Below, in pieces: positions 21,364 to 32,800 of a stretch of DNA of 64,000 nucleotides. Under the pieces are notes generated by a model. That model was not told where the DNA came from, searched no databases, and saw only the letters and a program-made list of their open reading frames with translations. How positions within the stretch are numbered: position 1 is the stretch's first letter; each line of letters starts with the position of its first letter. Source of the stretch: Ascaphus truei (Eukaryota > Chordata > Amphibia > Anura > Ascaphidae); the NCBI GenBank assembly GCA_036426205.1, contig WSYH01001913.1:38101-102100 (forward strand). The letters are read 5' to 3'. Position numbers and translations under genes: made by a program.

Positions 21364-22481
21364 TGTCACACCTGTATGCCCGCAGACCAAGCTAGACCCC
21401 AGTACTGAGGTGGGAACGGTATGATACCACACACCCACAGCAGTGGGAGCAAGCCCGGAGTGTGGTATAGCGTTGCTGGGCCTGTTGGAAGAGTTGTTAG
21501 TATATACTTGCAACACTTGGGTAATGTCCGTGAGAAAAGTCGTGTCCGTTTGCCAATGTCCAGGGATCCAGAGGGTAGAGTCGTCAGAGGGCAAGCCAGG
21601 TCCTAGGGAGCCAGAGATCATCGGAGACGTATGTGTAGCAGGGTTCAAAGGGATACCAGAGAGCAGAGTAGTCCAGGGTAAGCAGAGGTCAAAGCCAGGG
21701 AAATCCAAAGTAACACAGGAGCAGGTAATCTCAGGAGCACAGAGGGAGCACAGCATAGGTCTGGTACACACAGGGAAACAGGAACTATGCAGAGCGAGGA
21801 AGAGGTGGACAGACAGGGATTATAAAGGAAGGTGCACCAATGACAGAGAGGGGAGGAGTAGAGAGAGAAGTGGGAGAAGCTAGAGATAGTTCAGGGGAAG
21901 AAGAGGAGTAGACAGAAGGGGCAGTCAGGGGAATGGCCTGTACAGCTCGGGAGGCGGAGACAGGGGCCACCAGATAAGAAGAGTCTGTGCGCACGCCCCC
22001 TGTATGCTGGGGATGCGCGCGCACAGGTTGCAACACAGGCGCGGCCTGCATGGAACAGGGGAAGACCGCAGGAGGGGGACGGAGCCAAGAGGAGTGGAAC
22101 GCGCGCGAGGCCTGTGCCCGCGCGATGGCCAGCAAAGGCAGAGAGGAGCATGCACGCGCGTCCTCAATGGGCTGAGGGGGTGCATGCACCGGACGCATCA
22201 CCAGGCGCGCGGAACGCCACGCCGCGGGCACCACGCGAGGAGGAGGCAACGGGATGGATGGTACCACAGGGGAAGGTAAAGGAGCTACCGCGGGGGAGAG
22301 GGAGTGGGGAGGATCAAAGCAGGGGCTAAGGGAGCGCGTGGGTATGTGGGACCTGCAAGCAATGCGCTGCGGCAAGGGGAGAGAGGTAGAAGGTGAAGGA
22401 GAGGAGTGGGAAGGAGTAGAAAGGGTAACAGGAGATGGGAGGGAGGGACAAGGAGAGGAAGGAATCTCCTGAGTCGTCACA
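21364..22481 (-). mobile_element. G2 5' LTR (1118 bp)
   Basis: On the minus strand it starts TGTGACGACTCAGG and ends ACAGGTGTGACA. GC-rich first half; a TTTATAAT promoter-like site lies near 21822. It ends two bases before the gag ATG. Confidence 0.88.
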
Positions 22482-22486
22482 GAGTT

Positions 22487-23080
22487 GCAGCTGCTGTTGC
22501 TGGTGCTGGTGTTGGCGTCGGATTCATCAAAAAGTAAGAAAAAGATGGCTTGTATTTTATTTAATGTTGTGTTTTTTTTTAGGTTGGTATTTGCTTTGGC
22601 ATACTGTAACCTTTGTATTTCAATGTAAATGTCTTTTGTTTTGTGCTTGTTTTTTTAATTTGTTGGCTTTTTAGGTTGGTACTGTATTGGAATTTTTATT
22701 AATTCAAATGTAAAGTAATGTCTTTTTTTATTTGATTTGACGGTTGCCAATTGATTGACAGAGTGACAGACGATAACCACAGTGCATTGTGTGGTACTAT
22801 GCCAATCAATTGGTTTATTGGCATTTTTTGTTTTATGGCAATGCAATGTGATTTTTATTTGGTGCATGTATTGTTTTTTTTTTTTTTGCAGGTTGCATAT
22901 TGCCTTGCATAGTGGCAGCTCATGCCCCCAGGTTATGGTGTGCCACTGTGCCAATCAATTGTTTTAAAGGCTTTTTTGTTTTATGGCAATGCAATGTTGT
23001 TTTTATTTGATGCATGCACTATATTTATTTTTTTGCAGGTTGCCCATGGCCTGGCATGTTTGCAGCTCATATCCAAAGGG
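22487..23080. other. P2 inner right part, T-rich, not mirrored on the left
   Basis: Contains a CTG-rich start (gctgctgttgctggtgctgg) and T-rich tracts. No gene. Confidence 0.5.
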
Positions 23081-23250
23081 CATGGGTGTGCCACCGTGCC
23101 AATCAATTGGTTTTTTGGACATTTTTGGATTCAAATTGAATGTGTTTAATTAAAGGCTTGTTGTGGGGATTAACAGGTTGCATATTGCCTGGCATCGTGG
23201 CATCTCATGCCCACAAGGCATGGGTGAACCACTGTGCCAATCAATTTTTT
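22744..23250 (+). repeat. Tandem repeat of about 140 bp carrying acceptor-like sites
   Basis: Units begin near 22744, 22892, 23039 and 23177 (periods 147, 147 and 138). Each later unit starts GCAG/GTTGC...; two are preceded by long T tracts (TTTTTTTGCAG), ideal 3' splice sites. Shared phrases: GTGCCAATCAATT and ATGGCAATGCAATG. Confidence 0.75.
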
Positions 23251-23545
23251 TTATCATTTGTAATGGTTTTTTTATGTACTGTAATACTGTGTTTTTTTGA
23301 GCCTTTTTTTTAAGCTTGACCCTTTATTTTTATAGTTTTAAAGCATACCAATATTTATATTGGCATGCTTTAACACTGTTCCTATCAATGGGTAGTTGGC
23401 CCATGGTGGGTGGTTAGGCCTCCCAGGTGGGTATTAGGGGATAGTGGGTTAACCCCTTAATTACTATAGTGGTTACGATCGCTAAAGAGATTAATGGGTT
23501 AGGGGCCATTAGATTATATATTTTTTATTGTACTGTTGCTGACAG

Positions 23546-23604
23546 TAGAGAACAAGGACAGTGATGGGGATGAGGATGCCCTTTATCCTGGCAGGCTGGC
23601 AGGG
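23546..23604 (+). other. Acidic exon-like cassette, P2 right arm
   Basis: It follows TGCTGACAG and precedes GTAAGTGC. One frame reads ENKDSDGDEDALYPGRLAG without stops; compare DEDEDA in P1. Confidence 0.5.
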
Positions 23605-24107
23605 GTAAGTGCAAGTTTTATTTACTTTATCATGATGATTTATGTTTATTTTTAATTGGGCAAATGCACTATTATCTATATCTGGATAATAGTAATTTTG
23701 CCCATTACTGTACTGTATGTGTTGGGGGGGGGGGTTGCTGGAGGTACAAGGGGCGGGTTGTGTATTGGTACAGTATGTATTTGGTATTTTAATATTTATT
23801 GTGAGTAGAGGGATTGAGTGAAGGGGGTAGTTGCCACAGCTTGGGAGGGCAGGCCACGGTGGATAGTGGGAGGGTTTAACATTTTCATTACCAACGTGGT
23901 TACTACCGTTAATGTAATGAAGAGGTTAACCCCTGCCATTGACCACCCGGGGGCCTAACCACCCACCCTGGGGCTATTACCCCTTTCACTCACACCCACT
24001 GCCCCAATAAACATGGTAGTCTGCCTTAACCCCTTCATTGATATAGCGGTAAGCCGCTAATGTAATGAAGCTGCTTATATTTTTTTGTATTCATAGGGTG
24101 CAATAAC

Positions 24108-24692
24108 AGTGGATCTCCTGAGCTGAACTGCATTGATTTCAGCCTCGGAGACCCCCGCTTCCCAAGATAAAGGCCCTAGTATGGGGTTTTGGTACTCCCG
24201 CAATGTAAAAATTATCCGCTTTACATGACCGAGGCCTTTAACATTGCAGGGATACCAGCACTCCATACCGGGGCCTGTATCTTGGGAACCAGGGGTCTTC
24301 GAGGCTGAAATCAACATTGTTCAGCTCAGGAGACCTCCTTCTCACACACACTATGAATAAAAATAAAATGCAAGCAGCTTCTTTAACTTAGCAGCTATCC
24401 GCTACGGTAATGATTTTTTCTTTAGGGCGGGTGTTTGATACTAGTTTGTGGGAGCACGGGGTCTTCTGAGCTGAACAAAGTTGATTTTAGCATTGGGGAC
24501 ACCCTGCTTCCTGAGATACAGGACCCATTATGGGGTGTCGATATCTCCTGCAATGTTAAAATCCCAGTAACTTGACCCACAGGATTTTAACATGGCGTGG
24601 ATACCGACACTCTATAACGAGGCCTGTAATTCAGGAAGTAGGGGGTATCTGGACCTGAAATCAATGCGGTTCAGCTACGGAGAACCCCTGCT
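24108..24692. repeat. Two M modules, P2 right arm
   Basis: 24108-24343 and 24455-24692, mirrored forms of the left-arm modules. Confidence 0.7.
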
Positions 24693-24925
24693 ACAAAATG
24701 GTAGTATTAAAATTAAATAAAACCCCCACGATCGCCTGTTAGTGGCGCGCAGGTAGAGTGCTTGATTCATCCTATCTCTTGCTGCACGTCTCTTACAGAC
24801 AGGTAGACCCCGATAGGGTTAACACAGCCATTAGTCTGTTGCAGTGAATCTATTGAGGATCTCGTGGAAATCTCGAACAAAAATTGAGAAATGGTCGGAT
24901 AACTGCCGCTTCATCTGTATATGGT

Positions 24926-26063
24926 TCCTATATGTATAATGTACTGCAGGGTTACATCATACAATCATACTGCCCATTAAATTAAGTGGATAACTTGTGC
25001 TAGGAAAGAGCTAGCACTCTAATTTTTGGAGTGCAGCTAGTTAAAAGTGTATCATGAACATACATGGTTTTATATTTGTTGCACATACAGAACCAACCTA
25101 TAAAAATAAACTGTATTCCAGTTGTTTTAAATGTAAAGGCAGGAACCCTTTCCTGTCAGCCCGGCAATGAATTGATTAACATGCCCATATGTTATGGATG
25201 AATGAGCTGAGGGATTTTTCATCTCCATATTTCAAAGGGCACCCTGCTAAATTGGTGCCCCAGTTTCTAGAGAAGTTTGGAGTTGAAAAGCCTCAGAAAC
25301 CCGAGGTGTTAGGGTGGCCGGATTATTGCCAAGTATCAGATACCGGTACGAAGTATGGGCATTTCACACTTGGTAGCCAAACCCCAGACTTACTGTCGCC
25401 AGGTAAGAGGTTGGGCCCACTATGCTAAGCAGCTTAGGTTTCAGGTTGGCGCATGCTCTTAGCAGACCGGGAAGCAAATTCTGCCCGTTCTAGGAACTCT
25501 TGGCAAGTCGGGGATAGGTGGGAAAAGTTTTTCCCACGGGAGGATTGACTGTGTATGTTAGGGATAGCGCTCTTGACCCTATAACAATGCCTGCAGCCCT
25601 CCTCCTAGTCAGATTCACCTGATTCATCTACTGTAAGATCAACCAAGAAATGTCCAAGTACAGCGTCAGCGGTTCCAGAGTGTGAGGGGTTAACTACACT
25701 GTAACGAAGAATTGCACCCCTCTTCCAGAATTCGTTTGAGCTGGGGATTCCCGAACGAATCCTGTAAGGATGAAACTATTCCTTTCGGCAGAGATATAGG
25801 GGTGGCAAGTTGCGCCTAGCCAAGTATTGTCGCATGGCTCAAGTCGCGCACCCACTTGCATGCGTGCAGGGGTGTACAGAGACTTTATTTTAAGCCATTC
25901 AGTTCATGGACACTTGATTTTGTTTCCCCATCCCAGTTAGTGTTTTATCCAGTGTAATTGTGAAGATTTGTGTGTTTGTCTGAAAAGAAATAAATTACAA
26001 TTTATTTTGCCCTCCTTGTTGTGCTCAATCCAGAATCCCGGTATTAATGTGTTGGTAAGACCT
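24926..26063. other. Unassigned sequence, possible LTR-like part
   Basis: No gene. AAATAAATT near 25988 followed by a tract ending CTACGTGACA (26066) resembles the 3' half of an LTR, but no matching copy is present. Confidence 0.35.
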
Positions 26064-27079
26064 GGTCTACGTGACAGGCAGCTATAGGACTTTTGCAGAA
26101 CAGAGAGTTAATTCCTCAAAGGGAAAAGCAGCAGCTGAAGCTAATCAGCCTGGTTTGAATAAGAAAGTGTTTTTAAAAGACTGAAATCTGCCAGAGAGAG
26201 TGAGAGACTGTTTTCCCCAGAGAAGGGGGAGATAGGAGTGCAAAAGCTAGTTACAGAGGAACCAACAAGGAGAGTTTCTCTGGGCTCATGTGGGACCGAG
26301 TTCCCCTAAGAAGGAAAGGAGGACAAAGCCTGTTCTGAAGCAGTGATGTCTGCTCCGGAGGACTAACAAACAGATAAGTAAAAACCCTTTGTTATTGCTG
26401 TGTGCAAAGACTGTGTAGATTGTTGCATATGCCAGGGCATGTTTTAGCTGGGAACCAGTATAGTTGGCCAGCAGTCTTTAGAGAGGGCAGAAGAAAAGTC
26501 AGTTAGTCAGTTAGTTTCCCTAACAGGAATAGGATTTGATTTTATTATTTGGTTTTCTTATAGGGACGGTGGTCCTGTTGTATGATTTAATCCCTGTAAA
26601 TAAAACCCTGCATAGAAAATACAGTGTTTCTGGCCAGACATTTGTACAAAAGAGACTACAACGTGGTGTGGGCACAATATGGTGGAGTTTAATGCGGGCA
26701 GTCCAAAAGGCACTGAGCAGCAGAAACTGTGGGTTTGAAGATAAATGCACGGATTTAAAATGGCCGCCCAACTGAAGTGAAAAGCAAGCAAAGTCTGTCC
26801 CACTATGTATGACCAGTTGTGCTTACATCATACACAGAGAATGTGTGAAGTATGGGTGCAATAGCAGACAGAGGTCAGTAGATGAAGATATGTTAAGACA
26901 CTGAACTCAAGCAGAAAACCAAAAAGAAAAAATAAAGTTATTTTGCTGAAGCAAGTGAATTTACAGCTAGCAAGTGCTGAATGTAAAGTTTGCCCCATCT
27001 GGTATAAAAGAAAGTGAAAATGGATTTCTGCAAAGATGTTGCCCTAAGAAGAACAAACTAAGTTCAAACATTGTAAAGC

Positions 27080-27845
27080 AAATACAACTCACATATTTCA
27101 CCCCTGAAGAAGAAAGCAGGCCTTTCGAAACGCACAGGGTGGTTCTATGTGACACCCCACACTCTGGTGTGACTGATATCCCCCTTGGAAGCTGACATCT
27201 GCTGATGCACTTTCGTTTGTGCACTTATCTCCTATGAGCTGCCATTGCATCATCTGGCAGGGTTGGACAGGAAGAGTCTGCTGCTACCATCTCACAGCCA
27301 TCACAACACGTGTGCAGTGCTGATTGCAGAGGGAGGCAGACGCTGCAGGTTGCAAAGATCTACCCCTGCATAACCAGGAGTCTAAAACACCACAGCACAG
27401 ACATCAGTGACGGCAGCTGCTATCCATAAGAGGGGATACTCTTTAATCTATCCAACGCTTGATGCCTTCTTGCCTCTGGTAAGCAGGTACCCCACCTGAG
27501 TTGGAGTGTCCTTATTGAACCCTTTAATATGTATTTTTATGTATTTTTATATATGATATGTCATAATTAAATGTGTTTGCATTATTCATTGTCACCTGTT
27601 GATCTCAGCGTTTGTTTAGTGTTAGGTGTGTGTTACATGTTACATGTTGTTTGCAGCAGTATTATGCTATGATCTTTGATTTTCTTTTTTCTATGTACCC
27701 TTTCATCACGTGGAGCAACTTTATGGACGGATCAATACCGTGATACTGGTTGTATAAATCTGTTTATTATTATTCATCTAATATTGACTATATACTAGTG
27801 CAGAGCGCCATAGATATAACTTTTTTTTTTAAATACAACTCACAT
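27080..27845 (+). mobile_element. 736-bp retro-insertion with hammerhead-like 5' motif
   Basis: The perfect 15-bp duplication AAATACAACTCACAT flanks it (27080-27094 and 27831-27845). The insert 27095-27830 starts with ACCCCTGAAGA, a small hairpin (GAAAG/CTTTC) and GAAACGCAC, and ends GCGCCATAGATATAAC plus a T run. Same length class and ends as 42271-42996. The duplication length implies target-primed reverse transcription. No frame of note, so it is nonautonomous. Confidence 0.75.
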
Positions 27846-27928
27846 GTTGTGTAAAGTCTGCCCATCGGGTGTGAAAAGGAAATAAAAAAAGGATTTTAAA
27901 ATGGCCAACGTCAAATGTTTGTTGTGTA

Positions 27929-28246
27929 ATGTACATAACCATACAAAACAGTGGCCCTTCTGGCCACTATGATGACAAAGACAACTCATACGTGTCACCA
28001 GGAAGAGAGCCACACCCGCAGATGAAAGTGACCAGCGTCCAGAGCACCGGACCCCATAACCTTGGAGTCAATGCCCAGGAATTTGGAGCCATGTTGGGTA
28101 AAAGGAAACCTGGTGACTTTCTAAAGGATTTAGTTTGCTGGGTCTGTCAGGAACCAGGTCACCTGGGAGAAGTGTGTCCCCAAAGTCTCCAAATGAAACT
28201 CCAAATGGCAACAAATGGCAATGTTCCTACACCAGACCCGAGATGA
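27929..28246 (+). pseudogene. Gag-like fragment with CCHC zinc knuckle
   Basis: An open frame of 105 codons. The knuckle CWVCQEPGHLGEVC sits at residues 70-83 (C-x2-C-x4-H-x4-C), typical of retroelement nucleocapsids. The following coiled-coil frame is in another phase. The protein as a whole is not recognised. Confidence 0.5.
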
Positions 28247-28249
28247 GCT

Positions 28250-30640
28250 ACAACCCAGAGCGCAAGGCGAAATCGTCCAAGGAATGATGACACGCCTAGA
28301 AATGACAAAGACTACTGCTACCGCCAGATACAGAGAGCCAAGCGAATCAGAGAAAACAAGAACTGACTGGAAACTATACTATGAGATGTCCCAGAAAGAT
28401 GTGCAAAACGTCATCACAGAGTTAGAAGTTTCTCTGCAAATGGCTCGTTCTCTCAAAACAGAGCTGGTACTCTCACGCCATGAGTTCTACGCTCTCAACA
28501 CATAGGTCTGTGAATTGAAGGGTGCTGAGGAAGATAACCTGATTCTTTAGAGATGGTAAAAAGAGCAAATACACGTATGAGACAGAAAAAGTCAGACCTG
28601 ACTGACCAGGTCAGGGAAGGTGATAAGAAGGTACACCAAAACAGAAAAGGTAGCAATTGATCCAGGAAAAGTTAGAAGTGCAGGAAGCACTGCAGAATGC
28701 AGAGAGGGTGCAACGTGTCTCCCTTGAGCAGCACACACAAACAACGCACCTTATGCAGAGCCAGGTGGAAGAGCTACGTGCAAGTCTACAAGTGGCCAAG
28801 GAGAAGCAGCCAGTTCTACAGGAAGCAAATGTCCAGGCTGCTAACCAAGTACAAGTTCTACAGGAATGGCTGAGTACCCAGTATGTCCCCACAGAGCAGC
28901 ATGAGGAGCTGAAGGCCACACTGAGTGGCACCAGAGCATTGCTGGAGGCAGAGCTTGGATGCCAGGTGTCTCTATATGAGAGGGAGTGGGAAAAGGTCCA
29001 GAAACTGGAGCAAGATCTGGAGTAGCAGGGAGGCAGCTCATCCCCATGAGTCTGTACGCCAAGGAGAAAGAGGCCTGGAAAACGGAAGCAGCTGCGATCC
29101 TAGCGACAAAAACAGCAGAGCTCCAAAAGATGAAGGAGGCCATGATGCAAACCCAGAGCAAGCACCGGGAAGAGATGAAGGCCCTGAGAGGGGACTTGCA
29201 GGATCAAACTGAAGAACTGCAGATGCAGATTTCTGAGTGCAAGATAAAACTCGCAGAGAGGGAGGAGTTGTCTGTCCGTCAGGTGGCATGCCTGAGATTG
29301 TGCTATGAAACCGAGATGGCAAATACCCGCGAGCTGCTGGACCACACGGCCAGAGAGAAGGCCCAACTGCAGCTGGAGCTGGAGCTGGACAAGGTCCGGG
29401 AGGAGTAACGACAGCTACAGGCCAGAAATGTAAAAAGAGAAGCCAGTTTAAGCCTTACACTGAATCAGCTGACAGATGTGGAATCGCAACTCAACACCAA
29501 AGAAGCTGAACTGGCAGCTGCACTGAGTGAAAAAAGAAATGCAGGAGGACAGCTTCAAGACTTGAGGAAGGACCTGTAGTCTGAGCCTGCTGGCTGCATG
29601 ATGACAGAGAAACAAATCGTGACCTGGACGAGGCACCCGAGGCCCTAATGAATGAGCATGATGCTACTTTGGACTTTACTGCTGCCAAGCAGGAGGTTTC
29701 TCAGCTGAAGTTGGAGAAAAAGGTATTGGCCTGGCCAAAACATCTGTATCCCACAGAAATGAATGCCGTGAAGACAACGGTACAGTGAGAGCTGGGGGCA
29801 CCGCTCATTTGAAAAACAAGATTACAAAGTTTGAACCACCTCAGCAAGTGAGGCGCTCCAGGAAGCATGCCTGCAATACCTTTGCAGTACTACAATCTAC
29901 TTTCCACAAGGCACAGAATGGAAAGACCAAAGTGTGATGTAGATGCACAGTAAGGAGCCAGTTGTACTGCAGTACCCATGGGACCCAACATGGATTCCTT
30001 GCCAGGAAGGCAGCCGCTGTGAAGAGACAGTCGAGAATTGGACGGAAGTGTGTCCGTGATCATAAGACGAGAAAGACCTCACAGATTGTCCAGCACCAAT
30101 TGAGTAAGTAAAGGAGTTGACAGAAATGCCCAAGTCTTCGATTCTGACGACTGTAATAGATAGGCATCATAGGGTGCAATTTGGGTTAATAAGAATCCCC
30201 CCCAAAATGAAGAACGGAAGATAAATGGTCTGGAAACCAACACTGAAGGCATACTAATGGAGAAAGGTCCAAAAGCCATCACCGCTAAAGCAGAGTTGCG
30301 GTCTTCACAAGAGAAGGACAAATAGTCAGTGGCGAGTGTATACAATGAGCTAACCAAGGTCAAGGCCCTTCTACAAGGTAAGGGAGACTCTGAGTACAAG
30401 ACGAAAAAGACAGAAATGCATTTTCAGGTTATGCAGATCAAGGTCACAGAGTGGCATAGAGTCTTGGCAGAGAGAGCTAAGACAGCAGGATGCTCAGGAA
30501 CCTTGCAGAAGGGGACACAACAAAGGCGGTACTTCAACCCTAGACTCCGGATGGCACAAGATAAAGAGGTCGCAAAGGACCAGTCTGCAGGCCCAGAAAA
30601 GATGTTCAAAGATGAGGTATTTCAAATAAATAGTTTAATG
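28250..30640 (+). pseudogene. Broken coiled-coil reading frames
   Basis: Long stretches with heptad-like patterns occur in changing frames: about 28300-28500, 28657-29025, 29040-29408 (LAEREELSVRQVACL), 29440-29575 and 30290-30610. They are rich in E, K, Q and L; together about 700-800 residues. Separated by stops and frame changes, so not a working gene. It could be an unusual C-terminal part of gag or a separate protein captured by the element. No homologue is named. Confidence 0.45.
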
Positions 30641-30730
30641 GAAATGCACAGAACATTTGTCAAATCATGTTTATATTTACAATATACCATTATAGCCTCC
30701 AATGTACATAAAGGATTCGGTTAAACCATA

Positions 30731-32540
30731 AATTATAAATAACACACCCCTATTGCCATTTGTTTACATGGAAACATCTTTTTTTCTAAGCAATATTAGC
30801 ATTGTTGTCTTCTGGTTTAGTTACGTAATGAACAATGATGTTTTCATCGGTGATTTCACTGTACAAAAATAAGAAAAAGATCAATTGAGTTTAAAAAAAA
30901 CAACTTTAAGTATGATACATAATATAATGGATTGGTTCTTTTTGTAACATAAAATAGTACATGAACATAAATCATAGCTGTAGATAGTGAAATGGGTGTG
31001 AATAACTGATATTGATTGAGTAGAGCTCTAGTATAACGAAGTATGATTAAATATGACTGTGGATATGCATGAATTACTAGTAATATTGCTATAAAATGTT
31101 TTGACATGAGCGAATGCCTACAGACTAAAGTACAGAAAAAGGAAAAAGAATTAAGAACACAAATCTGAATGTCATTTCCGCTTAATGGATGTACGTGAAA
31201 AATTATTACAGGCATTTTTGCTGTGTGGGAGTGCCAAACTGTCACTGGATATAAATGAGTGTGGCTGAGTTTGAACAATTGAGTTTATAACTAAACATGT
31301 GCAGAGAGATGAAAATACAAGAACATCATTCATCAAAATCTGCAAAATGTTTGCGTCAGTGAAAAGATATTTGTCATCTCATTTTGTGCATTTTTAAAAA
31401 CACATTGTAGCGCCTAAGTCTCCATACAGGTAGACTTGCAAATACTATTTAATTCATATGTGCTGATGCTGCCACAGTGATTGCTCAAAGAATATTCTAG
31501 CTTGACTATTTACTGTACAATATATCAAGAGATACGAGTGAAATGTGCAGGCACGCTTCGCAATTTGTTCTCACTTGTAATTGGTAATTACAATATTTAG
31601 GGGTTTGCACCTATGCCAACCATAATACAAATGCCAAGAGGGCTATACAAATCAGGGTAAACCACAGAAAATTTCAAAAACATAAGACAAAGGGATTTCA
31701 ATAATGGTGTGTAAATTATCGCTAAGGTTTGTGAACCAAGTGAAATTTGCCTATTTTATGTATTTGAAAATAGGCAAACAAATTTCCCATGCTTTAAAAG
31801 TATATATGCAAGGTCACAGGGCCCTTTATATACTGCTTCTGTTGCTAATGCTACATTTTGGTGAAAAGTGGCAATATTAATTAAATTACAGTAGGTCAAT
31901 GTAGATAAAAATGTGAAGACATTTGCACACGTGTAGATTTGAAACATTACTGATTCATTTCTTCTGTGAAACATTTGGGCAGTAGACTTGATTGTGTACC
32001 CAAATAATCATATCTAAGTAACCTTTTGGTAGTTGGTTAGCTAATAAATATTAATTGATTGACTGAAAAACAGGGCATTCATTTTTGATTTCTGATTGCA
32101 AAATATAGCCACATCCTTTATACTTTCTGTTAGTGTCAGTCTAACACTAACCACAATATTCAGAAGCTATTTTACAAGTTGACGCAACCAAACAAGCATG
32201 ACCTCCTATTGACCTGATAATATATGTCTCCTGGGGTGTGTCAGCTCGTAACGGAGCTTGATAAATAACACCCCAAATCTTAATTCTTCTGTTCACCACA
32301 CCAGGGTACTCTGTCCCTTTACATAACCCGCTTAGTTTACTGTACAGTATATGCTTCTTTGATTTTACAATGCTGTATAAGAAAGAATTGTATAGCGTCT
32401 TAATAACCTTTGTAAATCTAAATTCCTACATGTCAGAGAGATTACAATACACATGATATTACTCGCATTTGGTTTTAGGTGTTCCGAACATGCACATTTT
32501 AAGTGAAACTTCTTTGTCTTTTGTCACATAAATTGAATTT
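30731..32540. other. AT-rich DNA without recognisable gene
   Basis: No coding signal or family recognised. A possible DNA-element end (GCTTGATAAATAACACCCC) lies near 32259. Confidence 0.5.
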
Positions 32541-32621
32541 GTGATGGTGATCTTTTTAATGCTTGGCACCCCCCACTCTGTTTTAGCTATTTACACTTCT
32601 ATATGTATACTAACTGTGCAT

Positions 32622-32800
32622 TCCTCTGTGTGTGTGTGTCTGTGTGTGAGTGTGTGTCTGTGTGTCTCTGTGTGTGTGTGTCTCTCTGTGACTCTGTGTG
32701 TGTGTCTCTCTCTCTCTGTGTGAGTGTGTGTCTGTATTTGTGTCTCTGTCTGTGTGTCTCATTGTGTGAGTGTGTGTGTGTGTGTCTATGTGTCTATGTG
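32622..32800. repeat. (TG)n/(TCTG)n microsatellite
   Basis: Interrupted TGTGTCTG repeats directly left of P3. Confidence 0.9.

Larger units (their letters stand above)
16474..22481 (-). mobile_element. G2: Ty3/gypsy LTR retrotransposon (chromovirus-like), 6.0 kb
   Basis: Minus-strand order: 5' LTR (22481-21364), gag, zinc knuckle, protease, RT, RNase H, integrase, 3' LTR (17347-16474). GAGTT duplications flank the whole. The two LTRs differ at about 17 of the first 260 aligned bases, so the insertion is old. Coding is broken by at least three stops and four frame changes. The end of pol and the first 214 bp of the 3' LTR are missing together, which one deletion explains. G1 is a relative of the same broad family. 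Confidence 0.9.
14690..24925. mobile_element. P2: fold-back element with gypsy G2 nested in it
   Basis: Left arm 14690-16300 and right arm about 23080-24925 are inverted copies: tatacagattcagcgg...ttatccaaccatttctc near 14691 mirrors the sequence ending near 24922, and the M modules, cassette exon, GATAAT palindrome and TTAACCCC module follow in mirrored order. The centre (16300-16473 and 22487-23080) is not symmetric. The ends are unlike the GGGCCTCAT ends of P1 and P3. The target duplication was not identified, so ends are accurate only to about 20 bp. Confidence 0.72.
26064..30730 (+). mobile_element. Decayed LTR-type retroelement with zinc-knuckle and coiled-coil remnants
   Basis: 26064-26680 looks like an LTR (starts GTGACAGGCAGC, AATAAAACCCTG near 26598). 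Then comes ATATGGTGGAGTTTAATGCG, a possible primer site. Short repeated coding modules follow (CKVCP...KRK near 26990 and 27855; KCLLCNVHNHTKQW near 27920), a full CCHC knuckle (CWVCQEPGHLGEVC, 28138-28179) and about 2.4 kb of coiled-coil coding. No RT or integrase is seen. Interrupted by the insertion 27095-27830. Confidence 0.4.

Noticed and set aside
22487..22520. CTG-rich stretch as a coding polyglutamine or polyleucine exon
   Set aside because: Short, no adjoining frame, and it lies in the non-mirrored centre of P2.
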